A stretch of 64,000 nt of DNA from Clostridium hydrogenum (GTDB lineage Bacteria; Bacillota; Clostridia; Clostridiales; Clostridiaceae). The notes beneath the pieces were generated by a model. That model was not told the DNA's origin, ran no database searches, and saw nothing but the letters and a program-made list of their open reading frames with translations. The DNA lies in contig NZ_JAEACT010000002.1 of the NCBI RefSeq assembly GCF_021432385.1, forward strand, positions 2,655,501 through 2,719,500, read 5' to 3'. Of the stretch, positions 35,112 through 43,631 are shown in pieces. The first letter of the stretch is position 1, and each line of letters begins with the position of its first letter. Position numbers and translations under genes: made by a program.

Positions 35112-35137
35112 TATCTCACCTCGATTCAATTAATATT

Positions 35138-35155
35138 TGTTATTACTTAATAACA
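35138..35155. promoter_or_regulatory. Candidate operator upstream of tpx
   Basis: TGTTATTACTTAATAACA is a perfect 8-bp inverted repeat around CT, about 15 bp upstream of the tpx GAGGTGA. The pattern is reminiscent of redox-regulator sites (PerR or Rex-like), without exact match to either consensus. Assignment is inferred. Confidence 0.45.
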
Positions 35156-35270
35156 TTTGTCGTTAAATAAATAATACTACTAAAGTGATGTTTTGTAAAT
35201 AGCATTTATAAAATATTCTAAATAAAATCAGAAATATTATTCCCTTTATCTAATTTAATTATAAATAAAT

Positions 35271-35543
35271 GCTATGTTTTAAAATAATATTGATATGAGC
35301 TTATGGTATTAATGGACTCTAAGAATTGCTCGTTTATAATTCGCTACCCATTTAGATGCATCGTCCTGATGCCTAAATGGCTTTGACTGTCCTAGTCAAA
35401 ATTACGCAAATTATAAACGAGCAATCCTAAGAGTCCAAAAAGCCAACACATCACATCAACATTATTTTAAAAATAGCTAAACTTACTAAAGGAAGCTATG
35501 GTTTAAATAAGTGTGAAAATCAACACTTACTTAAACCATAGCC
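35271..35543 (+). repeat. Palindromic element family A, copy 4 (full length)
   Basis: Same architecture and orientation as copy 2: GCTATGTTTTAAAATAATAT at the left, ATGGACTCTAAGAATTGCTC ... GAGCAATCCTAAGAGTCC inside, then CTTACTAAAGGAAGC and the short hairpin TTTAAATAAGTGTGAAAATC / AACACTTACTTAAACC. It is the only copy not touching a stop codon; the nearest coding remnant ends 67 bp away, behind a terminator hairpin. Confidence 0.9.
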
Positions 35544-35550
35544 TAAATGA

Positions 35551-35596
35551 AAATGAGGCTATCACATTAAAATAGTGTGATAGCCCCATTTTTTAG
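35551..35596 (-). terminator. Terminator after the pbuX-xpt transcript (bidirectional)
   Basis: AAATGAGGCTATCACA and TGTGATAGCCCCATTT form a long stem; T-runs on both strands (CCCCATTTTTT on plus, CTCATTTTCATTT on minus). Confidence 0.75.
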
Positions 35597-35609
35597 GTAT
35601 ATATTAAAT

Positions 35610-35847
35610 TTAATTTTCTTGCCAAATTATTTTTCCTGTTTTATCAATGTATGCATCTTTACCATTGTATAATACTTTAGCTAAACCATTTTCAAAATCG
35701 CATATGCTGTCAAAAGAAGAATTTGGCTAAAAAACTTTCTTACCAGTTCTATCTATATAGTAACTATTACCTGCTCCTCTCACATACACTCTTGCTAAGC
35801 CTTCCTTAAATGGTCCAACATATTCTGCATCAACATAAAATTCATCA
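35610..35847 (-). pseudogene. WG (KWG) repeat protein remnant with in-frame amber stop
   Basis: Directly after the xpt stop, a frame without a start codon reads DEFYVDAEYVGPFKEGLARV, then YYIDRTGKKVF, a TAG, then PNSSFDSICDFENGLAKV and AYIDKTGKIIWQEN before TAA. Both halves are WG repeats (aYIDktGkxvw) in the same frame, so one stop codon interrupts an otherwise conserved tail; the 5' part is missing. It looks like the C-terminal leftover of a longer repeat protein. Confidence 0.7.
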
Positions 35848-35848
35848 C

Positions 35849-36421
35849 TTAATCAACAAATTCGATAACATCTTTATCAAGCTTACTTATTCTTGCTAAA
35901 GAATATATATCATAACCCTTTTCCTCCAAAATTTTACGACCAGGCTGAAAAGATTTTTCAATAACGATTCCTATTCCTTCTAATTTAGCACCAATACCTT
36001 CTACCAATCTTTCTACGCCTAGTGCAGCCTCACCATTTGCCAAAAAATCATCAATTAAAAGTATTTTATCAGCTTCAGATATATACTTTTTAGATAAAGT
36101 AAGTTCGTAATCTGAATTTTTAGTAAACGAGTGAACAGTAGTTTGACACACATCTAAATTTAATACCTTTGATGGCTGCTTTTTTAATATAACCATAGGT
36201 ATATTCATTTGCAAAGCTGTCATAGCAGCTGGTGCAATTCCCGAACTTTCAATAGTAAAAATTTTTGTAATACCTTTATTTTCAAAATACCTTTTAAAAT
36301 ATGTACCTATCTCATACATTAGTTTTGTATCCACTTTATGATTTAAAAATGAATCTACTTTTAATACATCCTTATTAAGTGCATGTCCCTCTTCTAATAT
36401 TCTTTTACGCAATTCTTCCAT
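35849..36421 (-). CDS. xpt: Xanthine phosphoribosyltransferase
   Basis: 190 residues from ATG 36421 (GAGGTG upstream). PRPP-binding motif [20 protein letters not shown] at about 120-139, and the Xpt-type N-terminus [20 protein letters not shown] with [20 protein letters not shown]. Converts xanthine and PRPP to XMP in purine salvage. It lies 2 bp after the permease stop, in the guanine-riboswitch operon, the same pair of functions as the Bacillus xpt-pbuX operon but in reversed gene order. Confidence 0.93.
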   Translation of the reverse strand: MEELRKRILEEGHALNKDVLKVDSFLNHKVDTKLMYEIGTYFKRYFENKGITKIFTIESSGIAPAAMTALQMNIPMVILKKQPSKVLNLDVCQTTVHSFTKNSDYELTLSKKYISEADKILLIDDFLANGEAALGVERLVEGIGAKLEGIGIVIEKSFQPGRKILEEKGYDIYSLARISKLDKDVIEFVD

Positions 36422-36423
36422 AA

Positions 36424-37746
36424 CTAGCACCTCGCATTCTTTTGTTTTCTTAGTATAAGATTTAGTATAAGTGCCACAATAGTTCCAGTTGAAATTCCAG
36501 ATGAGAAAATCATTTTTAAACCTTCTGGTAGATTAGATAAAATTTCAGGTCTAAATGTAACACCTAACCCTAGTCCAATTGATACTGCTATTATAAGTAT
36601 ATTTCTGTTGTCCAATTTAACGCGGCTTAAAGTTTGTATTCCAGCAGCAGCAACTGTTCCAAACATAACAATTCCAACACCACCAAGTACAGGCTGTGGC
36701 ATTACATTTATAATAGCTGCAAATTTAGGAAATAACCCCAAAACAACAAGTATTATTCCCGCCATCATAGTAACAAACCTACTTGCAACCTTTGTAAGCG
36801 GAATTAATCCTACATTTTGGCTAAATGAAGTGTTTGGCATTGTTCCAAATACTCCTGCAATTACGCTTCCAATTCCGTCTGAAAGTACACCTCTTGAAAT
36901 TCTATCATCACCATTTTCTATTCCTGATATCTCATTAATTGCTCTAAGATTACCAACTGTGCTTATTACAGAAACAAAATAAGCTGGAATAAACGGCAAT
37001 AGAACATCCAATTTAAAGTTAACCCCATAGTTAAAAACTCTAGGCAAAGTCATAACGCTTGCCTTTGAAACCGATGCAAAATCAACCATTCCAAATGCTA
37101 TACAAATAACATAACCAACTATCATTCCAATTAAAATTGATGCACTACTTAAAAGTCCCTTACCATAATGATTTAATAGTAAAGTAACCACAGTAACAAT
37201 TAAAGCAATTCCTATATTTCTTAAACTTCCGTAATCATGAGCTCCTGATCCGCCAGCTGCCCAGTCTATTGAAACTGGAATCAATGTAAGACCTATAAGA
37301 CAAACTACTATTCCGGTTATTAATTCAGGAAAAAGTTTCATTATGTATTTTATAAAAAAGCTTAATATAATAACCATAAAACCACCCAAAATTGTTGCCC
37401 CTAATATACCTTGAATTCCAAATTTTTTGCCTATAACTATAGCTGGTGCAACAAACGTAATGTCAGTTCCCATAATACAAGCTACTCTTGCTCCAACTGG
37501 CCCTATACCTCTTGATTGTATAAATGTAGCAATTCCAGCTACAAGAATAGCCGAACTTATTAAAGCAGTAGACATAGCTGGACTAAATTTTAATGAAGAT
37601 GCTATCATTATGGGTACAAGTATAATCCCACCAAATGCAGCAAAAATATGTTGGAATCCTAATAAAATTTGAGATAATAGCTTTGGCTTATCATCTACCC
37701 CATAACTCAATTCCATTTCCTCATGGCTTTCGTTTCTAACTTCCAT
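36424..37746 (-). CDS. pbuX: Xanthine/purine permease (NCS2 family)
   Basis: 440 residues, about 14 hydrophobic segments. NCS2 landmarks: [20 protein letters not shown] at about 28-47, [39 protein letters not shown] and [20 protein letters not shown], with the family Q/E/N substrate motif region FSQNVGL. Proton symport of xanthine or related purines. AGGAGG lies 5 bases before ATG 37746. First gene behind the riboswitch. Confidence 0.9.
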   Translation of the reverse strand: MEVRNESHEEMELSYGVDDKPKLLSQILLGFQHIFAAFGGIILVPIMIASSLKFSPAMSTALISSAILVAGIATFIQSRGIGPVGARVACIMGTDITFVAPAIVIGKKFGIQGILGATILGGFMVIILSFFIKYIMKLFPELITGIVVCLIGLTLIPVSIDWAAGGSGAHDYGSLRNIGIALIVTVVTLLLNHYGKGLLSSASILIGMIVGYVICIAFGMVDFASVSKASVMTLPRVFNYGVNFKLDVLLPFIPAYFVSVISTVGNLRAINEISGIENGDDRISRGVLSDGIGSVIAGVFGTMPNTSFSQNVGLIPLTKVASRFVTMMAGIILVVLGLFPKFAAIINVMPQPVLGGVGIVMFGTVAAAGIQTLSRVKLDNRNILIIAVSIGLGLGVTFRPEILSNLPEGLKMIFSSGISTGTIVALILNLILRKQKNARC

Positions 37747-37763
37747 ATTGACCTCCTTTAAAC

Positions 37764-37898
37764 TAAAAAAAAATATACCTCACATCTATGAGGTATATTT
37801 GATAAAATGATATTATTACTCCAAATACTACCTCGTAGTCTGCTTATTTACGGTTAGCAGGTAGAAACATTCGGACCATATTACCGATTATATACGAG
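37764..37898 (-). promoter_or_regulatory. Guanine-class purine riboswitch with terminator platform
   Basis: Aptamer (37832-37898, minus strand): P1 CTCGTA/TACGAG, conserved ATAATCGGTAATATGG, TTTCTACC, CCGTAAA and GACTACGAG. The base that sets specificity is C in GACTA, indicating guanine/hypoxanthine rather than adenine. Downstream (37764-37800) AAATATACCTCA-TAGATG-TGAGGTATATTT plus T-run is a terminator. GAGGTAGTATTT at the aptamer 3' side can pair with AAATATACCTC to form the antiterminator, so purine binding switches pbuX-xpt off. Confidence 0.95.
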
Positions 37899-38020
37899 TT
37901 TTATGTATAAATTTACTTTAAAATTGTATCATATTTTCACAAAAAATCCTATAAAAATAAAGCTGTGCCAAAATTTATTTGCAAATTAAGCTTTGTGCAA
38001 CAGCTCCATTTTATAATTGG

Positions 38021-38773
38021 CTAAATATATTTTTTCAAAATATTTTCATGTAAATTACAATACTTTATTCCTTTTTTCATAAAAGCCTCAATAGAGTTAT
38101 TCTTATACAGCTTTCTTATTTCTTCTATCATATTTTTATCTTCTATTTGAATTCCATAAAAACATTCGTAGGCTGGCTTTTCCAAAGAGCAAAACTTTTT
38201 AATCCTATCATCCCTTAAAATTGGATCAATTGCAATTTCGCTAAAAATCCAAACTATATTGGGGTGCTCAAATGACTCCTCTTTATAATCTTTAAAAGTT
38301 TTCTTCCAGCAATCAAACCAAACAAAATGTGTAAGTTCATGTATACAATTAGTAATATTTTGCTTTGAATTTAATTTATAATAGGTATCAAATTCACCTT
38401 CCTCTAGATATCTTGGACATATAGGATTAATTCCAACCCTCACTTTAATTTCATTCATAACATTATTAGCGTCATAACCCAAAATCTCGCTAAAGCAATT
38501 TACAATCTCAATGCCGTGTTCGTCCCATTTCTCCTGATATTCTCTAGCCTTTTCAACCATGATACTTTTTTCTTTATCATATATTCCTCTTATTTTGTTT
38601 TTTATATAACTTTCCTTTTCAGCACCGTTTAACCTTTTAATCTCATTTAAAATGATTGACGGATAAACTTCGCAAATATATTCTTGAAAATCTTCCATCG
38701 CCCCTTCACCAAAAAATTCTGAAATTGATTTACAAGTATATTCAAATGTTGCTTTTTCAAATTTTAATTTCAT
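38021..38773 (-). CDS. Putative HExxH zinc metallopeptidase-like protein, unknown family
   Basis: 250 residues, soluble, no signal peptide. A zinc-type motif HELTHFVWFDCW lies at about residues 146-157 (HExxH), and IFSEIAIDPILRDDRI about 25-35 residues later offers a glutamate (SEIAID) as third ligand, as in gluzincins. N-terminal region is helical and charged (EYICEVYPSIILNEIKRLNG). Starts 7 bp after the ABC-F gene stop on the same strand, so it is probably co-transcribed with it under the same antibiotic-responsive attenuator. Role unknown. Confidence 0.55.
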   Translation of the reverse strand: MKLKFEKATFEYTCKSISEFFGEGAMEDFQEYICEVYPSIILNEIKRLNGAEKESYIKNKIRGIYDKEKSIMVEKAREYQEKWDEHGIEIVNCFSEILGYDANNVMNEIKVRVGINPICPRYLEEGEFDTYYKLNSKQNITNCIHELTHFVWFDCWKKTFKDYKEESFEHPNIVWIFSEIAIDPILRDDRIKKFCSLEKPAYECFYGIQIEDKNMIEEIRKLYKNNSIEAFMKKGIKYCNLHENILKKYI

Positions 38774-38780
38774 AAAACCA

Positions 38781-40484
38781 CTACCCCCTATTTCTTAATT
38801 CATTTAGTTCACGAGACTTTTTAATAAATTCATCCGTTAACCTTTGTTTCTCATCCAAATCCAATATCCTGTCAATTTTTAAATTTATTGAAGTCACCTC
38901 ATATTCAAGGATTCTTATTCTATCCTTTATTTTTAAATTTTCCTTATTTTCTTCCTTTTGATTTGCTTTTGATAAATAGTAATCATAATCTCCATCAAAT
39001 TTAAATATTCTATTTTCTTTAAGTTCAAATATTTTATTTGCTAACTTTTTTACAAAGTATCTATCATGTGATACAACTAAAATCGTTCCTTGGTACTCCA
39101 GCATAACTTCTTCAATTTTTTCGCAGGATACTATATCCATATAATTTGTAGGTTCATCAAGAATTAAAAGTTGCGCTCCTGATAGAATTAACTTTGCAAA
39201 AGCAATTCTGCTTCGTTCACCAAGGCTCAAATCATCAATTTTCTTAAAAACATTTTCCCCTCTAAACATTAAACATGCTAGTAACATTCTTGCATCATTT
39301 TTAGTTGTTCCTATTTGGAGCACTTCATCAAGAATTGTATTGCTACGTTTCATATCCTCAAATTCTTGAGACAAATATCCTATCTTTATTGATGGATTCA
39401 CTGCTATTTCACCATCATATTCATTGTCTAAGCCCATTATCATTTTTAAAATAGTACTTTTTCCAGTTCCATTTTCACCTATTAAAGCTATTTTATCCCC
39501 TCTTTCAACTTCAAAGGTTTCATTTTTTAATATTAATTTTTCTCCAAAGCTTTTTCTAAGATTGTCTACCTTTATAAGATACTTTGCTGTTTTCATATTA
39601 ATTATATTTCTATTTATTATGTTAAAAGCTGCTGCTATATCCTTTTTTGGTTTACCTACTGCATTTTCTTTTACCTTCTCAAGTTCTTTTTCCTTTGATT
39701 TTACAACCTGCATTTGTTTTTTTGCCTTTGCCCTCAAAAAATCACTTTGTCCAGCAGCGTCATGTGCCCTATGAAACCACTCTGTCCTATCACTAATGAT
39801 TTTTTCCAAACTCCTTATTTTATCCTGCTGATTTTCATATTCTCTAGTCTGTGTCTTCACCTCTATGTCTTTCTGATTAACATAATCAGTATAATTCCCT
39901 TCGTATATTTTTAATCCTTTATCTGTAAGTTCCCATATTTTTTTGACTACATTATCCAAAAAATATCTATCATGAGCCACAATAACTATAGTTTTATTTA
40001 ATTTTCTCAAATGCTTTTCTAACCATTCTGTAGCTTTCATGTCAAGGTGATTTGTTGGTTCATCTAAAAATAAGAAATCAAAATCACCACATAACGTACT
40101 TATTAATTTTATTTTTGTCTTTTCCCCACCGCTTAAATTTTCAAATTTTTCTTCTAAAATTTTTTCTTCTAAATTAAGTTCATTTAATAACTTTTTAATC
40201 TTTATTCCTAAATTATTAGTTAGTAAAATTTCACTTACCAATTTGCTCTCTTCTATACAAATATCCTGCATAGCATATTTTATTTTTATATTTGAAGGTT
40301 CTCTTTTGACTATTCCTGAATCACAGTTTTCTTTATTCGCTATAATTTTTACAAGCGTTGATTTTCCAACTCCATTTATACCTACAATTCCTATTTTATC
40401 TCCTTCATTTATACTTCCTTGCAAATTTTCAAATACTTTTTGTTCCAAATAACTTTTACTTAATTCTTTAAAGTATATCCTCAA
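38781..40484 (-). CDS. ABC-F ribosomal protection protein (Vga/Lsa/CplR-like)
   Basis: 567 residues, no membrane segments. Two ABC domains: Walker A GINGVGKSTLVKII (about 35-48), signature NLSGGEKTKIKL, FLDEPTNHLDM; second Walker A GENGTGKSTILKMI (about 338), LSLGERSRIAF, ILDEPTNYMDI. A long charged linker (about 190-300, FHRAHDAAGQSDFLRAKAKK) is typical of antibiotic-resistance ABC-Fs that displace drugs from the peptidyl transferase centre. Start TTG 40484 with AAGGAG. A leader peptide and attenuator lie upstream. CplR of clostridia is the closest class I can name; drug range (pleuromutilin, lincosamide, streptogramin A) is inferred. Confidence 0.85.
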   Translation of the reverse strand: MRIYFKELSKSYLEQKVFENLQGSINEGDKIGIVGINGVGKSTLVKIIANKENCDSGIVKREPSNIKIKYAMQDICIEESKLVSEILLTNNLGIKIKKLLNELNLEEKILEEKFENLSGGEKTKIKLISTLCGDFDFLFLDEPTNHLDMKATEWLEKHLRKLNKTIVIVAHDRYFLDNVVKKIWELTDKGLKIYEGNYTDYVNQKDIEVKTQTREYENQQDKIRSLEKIISDRTEWFHRAHDAAGQSDFLRAKAKKQMQVVKSKEKELEKVKENAVGKPKKDIAAAFNIINRNIINMKTAKYLIKVDNLRKSFGEKLILKNETFEVERGDKIALIGENGTGKSTILKMIMGLDNEYDGEIAVNPSIKIGYLSQEFEDMKRSNTILDEVLQIGTTKNDARMLLACLMFRGENVFKKIDDLSLGERSRIAFAKLILSGAQLLILDEPTNYMDIVSCEKIEEVMLEYQGTILVVSHDRYFVKKLANKIFELKENRIFKFDGDYDYYLSKANQKEENKENLKIKDRIRILEYEVTSINLKIDRILDLDEKQRLTDEFIKKSRELNELRNRG

Positions 40485-40510
40485 AATACCATCTCCTTAA
40501 TTTGGGGTAT

Positions 40511-40537
40511 AAAAAAAACAGCTTAACCGCTGCTTCA
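40511..40537 (-). terminator. Attenuator hairpin upstream of the ABC-F gene
   Basis: On the minus strand AAGCAGC-GGTTAA-GCTGTTT closes a 7-bp stem (one G-U) followed by TTTTTTAT, 25 bp before the ABC-F start. With the leader peptide at 40742 it fits ribosome-mediated transcription attenuation. Confidence 0.7.
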
Positions 40538-40741
40538 CAATTTAATAACCATATATTTATATATAATTAAATTTTATATAAAATGTGAATAGTGCTTTTT
40601 AACATTATTTAGATACAAGTAAGCAAAATTCTAAATTAATGTACACAAAATAAACTCATTTATGCTGTCAAAAAACAAAATGAAATCACAGTATGCACTT
40701 TAATAAATTTTATATTCCTCATATCTATATTAAATTAATAG

Positions 40742-40762
40742 TTAAAAAACACTTATGCTCAT
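40742..40762 (-). CDS. Six-residue regulatory leader peptide of the ABC-F gene
   Basis: ATG AGC ATA AGT GTT TTT TAA encodes MSISVF, preceded by GAGGTG 4 bases upstream of the ATG. The 205-nt region from this peptide to the attenuator contains no other gene. Tiny leader ORFs with strong ribosome sites are the standard sensor for drug-stalled ribosomes upstream of erm, vga and related ABC-F genes. The 371-bp gap 40485-40855 is therefore mostly regulatory leader. Confidence 0.6.
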   Translation of the reverse strand: MSISVF

Positions 40763-40855
40763 TTCACACCTCAAAATTTATATCAATATTTTAGTTTCCA
40801 ATATATTTATTTACATGTACATATTAACAAGTATTATTATAAATGTCAATCATTC

Positions 40856-41083
40856 TTATAAGCTAAGTCTACTGATTGGGAGTAAAACCTGACTTTTAAA
40901 AAGTTTGCTCACCTCATCTATAATATAATTGTTTATTTTTAAGAAAATTTTATCACTATTATCATTTGGAATAAACGGATACTCTATAGTGAATTTCTCT
41001 GGAATAAGTTTTTGTTTTACAATTTTTACACTATTCAAAGCCCTCATTTCATAATTTTCATATGGATTTCTAAAATAAATCAT
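40856..41083 (-). CDS. Short protein, possibly a truncated DUF4163/DUF3298-like N-terminus
   Basis: 75 residues: IYFRNPYENYEMRALNSVKI, VKQKLIPEKFTIEYPFIP, DNSDKIFLKINNYIIDEVSK. The stretch YPFIPNDNSDKIFLKINNYI looks like the opening of the DUF4163 domain (sequence yPq...n....kIN..i) of secreted clostridial proteins, but there is no signal peptide and the rest of the domain is missing. GAAGGGA precedes the ATG. Probably a gene remnant; divergent from the gene at 41224. Confidence 0.4.
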   Translation of the reverse strand: MIYFRNPYENYEMRALNSVKIVKQKLIPEKFTIEYPFIPNDNSDKIFLKINNYIIDEVSKLFKSQVLLPISRLSL

Positions 41084-41223
41084 GTATATTCCCTTCTCTA
41101 AAAAAACTTCTATACATTATATTTATAATTTAAAGCTAATATACATCAATAAATTCTTTACCCACTTTATGCTTAAACTGAATATATTACTATTATGAAT
41201 TACTAATATGGAGTGTATAAATT

Positions 41224-42093
41224 TTGGATGAATATGATGTTTTTAAAATCAATGAACGATATTTTAGACCCTCAAAATACCCTGCATTAAACATAAGATA
41301 TTTCGACTATACTTTTTATGATAAATACTCAAATGCAGATTATACAAAAATAACACTACCTGACTATTTATTTTCTTCACCAGAAAATACAATTTTAAAT
41401 TACTTCAGCATACTCCGTGAAGCAGAAAGTATATCAAAAGGTGGCTGTGGGAGTATTGGTGATGGAAAAGCGCCATACCCAATTTCATATAATTTTTTTA
41501 CGAAAGAATATCAAAATAGTTTTCCATACTCAGAATATTTGAAAACCTTCAATGATATTGGACATATAAATTTAGTAAAACTCAATGACCTAACTAATTC
41601 AACTACACCTAAAGATAACTATAAATATTTTTTTGAAATTGAAACAATAGAACCCTCTACAAATGGCAATACAAGCTTCGCTTACTATTATGGGTTTATG
41701 TATTTAAAAATGGATGGTAAAAACTATAAAATTTCTGATATAGATATACGTGGAGAAGACTTTTTATGTGCCGCATATCATGGATGGTCTCACGATGCTG
41801 AAAGCTATGTAAACATAACCTATGGTGATTGGTGTAAGCTTATAAAAGTAATGCATCCAATTGAGCAAAAAGGATATGTTAAAAATGTTTATTTTTTAGG
41901 TACAGATGGTAAGGAATACAAAATTGAATTTTTTCAGCTGACTAATGGTAATGATGTTCAAGTTGGCCAATTTGTAAAAGACAACAGCGGAAATTGGCAG
42001 CCCATAGTAATAGATGTAAACAAGTGTTTGCAAAGGCGTAACCACATAAATTCTAATTGTTTTAGATGCCCCTTTAATAAAGGGCTGTTGTAA
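41224..42093 (+). CDS. Uncharacterised protein with C-terminal cysteine cluster
   Basis: 289 residues from TTG 41224 (GGAG 9 bases upstream). No signal peptide or membrane segment. Visible features: a glycine-rich GGCGSIGDGKAPYPISYNFF at about 79-98, many aromatic residues, LTNGNDVQVGQFVKDNSGNW near the end, and a C-terminal cluster CLQRRNHINSNCFRCPFNKG with three cysteines (CX10CX2C). I do not recognise a named family; the body looks like a beta-rich clostridial protein usually secreted. Function unknown. Confidence 0.65.
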   Translation: MDEYDVFKINERYFRPSKYPALNIRYFDYTFYDKYSNADYTKITLPDYLFSSPENTILNYFSILREAESISKGGCGSIGDGKAPYPISYNFFTKEYQNSFPYSEYLKTFNDIGHINLVKLNDLTNSTTPKDNYKYFFEIETIEPSTNGNTSFAYYYGFMYLKMDGKNYKISDIDIRGEDFLCAAYHGWSHDAESYVNITYGDWCKLIKVMHPIEQKGYVKNVYFLGTDGKEYKIEFFQLTNGNDVQVGQFVKDNSGNWQPIVIDVNKCLQRRNHINSNCFRCPFNKGLL

Positions 42094-42115
42094 TAAATGT
42101 AAATATTACGGGTAA

Positions 42116-43459
42116 TTAATTATTAATACCAGCCTTTTCTACTTCCTCTATAACTTCCAAAATACCTTTTTTTATTTTATGGGGATTAGTTCTGCTCACG
42201 CTAATTCTCATAATTTTTTTACTACTATTGCTTAAGTAAAATTTAGATGTATCAGCCATTAATATATTTTTTAGTTTTAAATTTTCAATAATAGAATTTA
42301 TATTTATATTGTCATTTAATTCAAAGCTTGCAAAAAAACCGGACTTTGGAATGTGCCATTTTATCTTCTTGCTACCATAGTTTTTAACTACTTCACTGAG
42401 ATACTTCATTCTTTCAGTATACACTTCTTTAAATTTTTTAATATTTTCATCAAACATGCCACTTTTTATATAAATCTCTAAAGCACCTTGCGCAAGCACA
42501 GATGTATTTAAATCATTCCACTTCTTATATTCTCTAAAATTTTTTGTAAGTGTACTTGGGATTACGGCTGCTGAAATTCTAAGTCCAGGAAGAAGGACTT
42601 TGGAATATGATTTTAAATATATGACTCTTGAATCCATATCAAAGGCATAAATTGGATCTGATTTTTTATTTACCTCTAAATCAGAAAGGTAATCATCTTC
42701 AACTATATATACATCATATTTTTTACAAAGCTCAAGTATTCTTTTCTTATTCCTATTTGAATATGAAAAACCTGTTGGATTATGAAACCTAGGTATGGTA
42801 TAAAAAAACTTTATATTTTCATACTTAAATATATTTTCAAGTTCATTAAAATCTATTCCTTCATATATTCTCCTAATTCCAATAGTCTCCACATGATTAA
42901 GTTCTAAGGATTTTAAAACTCCATGATATGTTGGCTGTTCTACAAGCACTTTTCTCCGTCCATTATTAAAATCCATCATTGTTAGTATATTTATTGCTTG
43001 TTGAGCACCAGAGGTTATAAATACATTTTCCCTACTTGCAAAAACTTGATAATTTTGGAGCTGTTTTATTACAATGTTGATTAAACTGGGCAGCCCCTCC
43101 GCATTTGAATTATTAAAGAGATTATCTTTATATAAATCCATTGCCATATTAATGCAATGCTGAAATTCTTCATATGGTAATATATATTCATCTGGAGCAG
43201 CTGTTGCAAAGTCTACTTTAGCATCATCTTCTTTAACTTCCGCTTTGAAATTGCTCTCAACAAGGTAATAGCCACTTTTAGCTATTGAATAGACAATATG
43301 TTCCCTCTCCATTAAATCATAAGCCTTAACCACTGTTGCTTTACTGCAACTAAACCTTTCAGAAACATTTCTTATTGACGGTAATTTTTGACCTGATTTT
43401 ATATTACAATTTGATATTTCACTTTTAATATAATTTATAATAGCTTCATATTTTGTCAA
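42116..43459 (-). CDS. MocR/PdxR-type GntR regulator with aminotransferase domain (intact)
   Basis: 447 residues from TTG 43459 (GGTGGA 6 bases upstream; aligns with the paralogue's start). GntR winged helix at about 5-65 (VSERFSCSKATVVKAYDLME), linker, then a fold-type I aminotransferase domain with VFITSGAQQAINIL, FYTIPRFHNPTGFSYSN, YIVEDDYLSDLE and the PLP-binding lysine in LKSYSKVLLPGLR (about 287). Senses PLP or a PLP adduct. Divergent from the MATE gene across a 172-bp gap carrying the GTACTAGT operator-like motif. Close relative of the broken gene at 919-2231. Confidence 0.88.
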   Translation of the reverse strand: MTKYEAIINYIKSEISNCNIKSGQKLPSIRNVSERFSCSKATVVKAYDLMEREHIVYSIAKSGYYLVESNFKAEVKEDDAKVDFATAAPDEYILPYEEFQHCINMAMDLYKDNLFNNSNAEGLPSLINIVIKQLQNYQVFASRENVFITSGAQQAINILTMMDFNNGRRKVLVEQPTYHGVLKSLELNHVETIGIRRIYEGIDFNELENIFKYENIKFFYTIPRFHNPTGFSYSNRNKKRILELCKKYDVYIVEDDYLSDLEVNKKSDPIYAFDMDSRVIYLKSYSKVLLPGLRISAAVIPSTLTKNFREYKKWNDLNTSVLAQGALEIYIKSGMFDENIKKFKEVYTERMKYLSEVVKNYGSKKIKWHIPKSGFFASFELNDNININSIIENLKLKNILMADTSKFYLSNSSKKIMRISVSRTNPHKIKKGILEVIEEVEKAGINN

Positions 43460-43530
43460 AGCAATTCCACCCCTCACATCTTATAATATCTTTAATTTCT
43501 GACATTTGTAAACTTGCTTAAATTCAATCT

Positions 43531-43592
43531 GTACTAGTCCAGCCATAAATTTCTATCATTGCCTTACTTTCTTCTTATGTCTTACACTATAA
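43531..43592 (+). promoter_or_regulatory. Candidate MocR operator and MATE-gene promoter
   Basis: GTACTAGT (43531-43538) and CTTACACTATAA (43581-43592), 50 bp apart, as at 2247-2307. A 21-bp copy of the family B terminus (ATATACCATTGTGAAACTTA, 43599-43619) follows directly and overlaps the likely 5' leader of the MATE gene. Confidence 0.6.
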
Positions 43593-43631
43593 ATAAAGAT
43601 ATACCATTGTGAAACTTAAGGAGAAATTATT

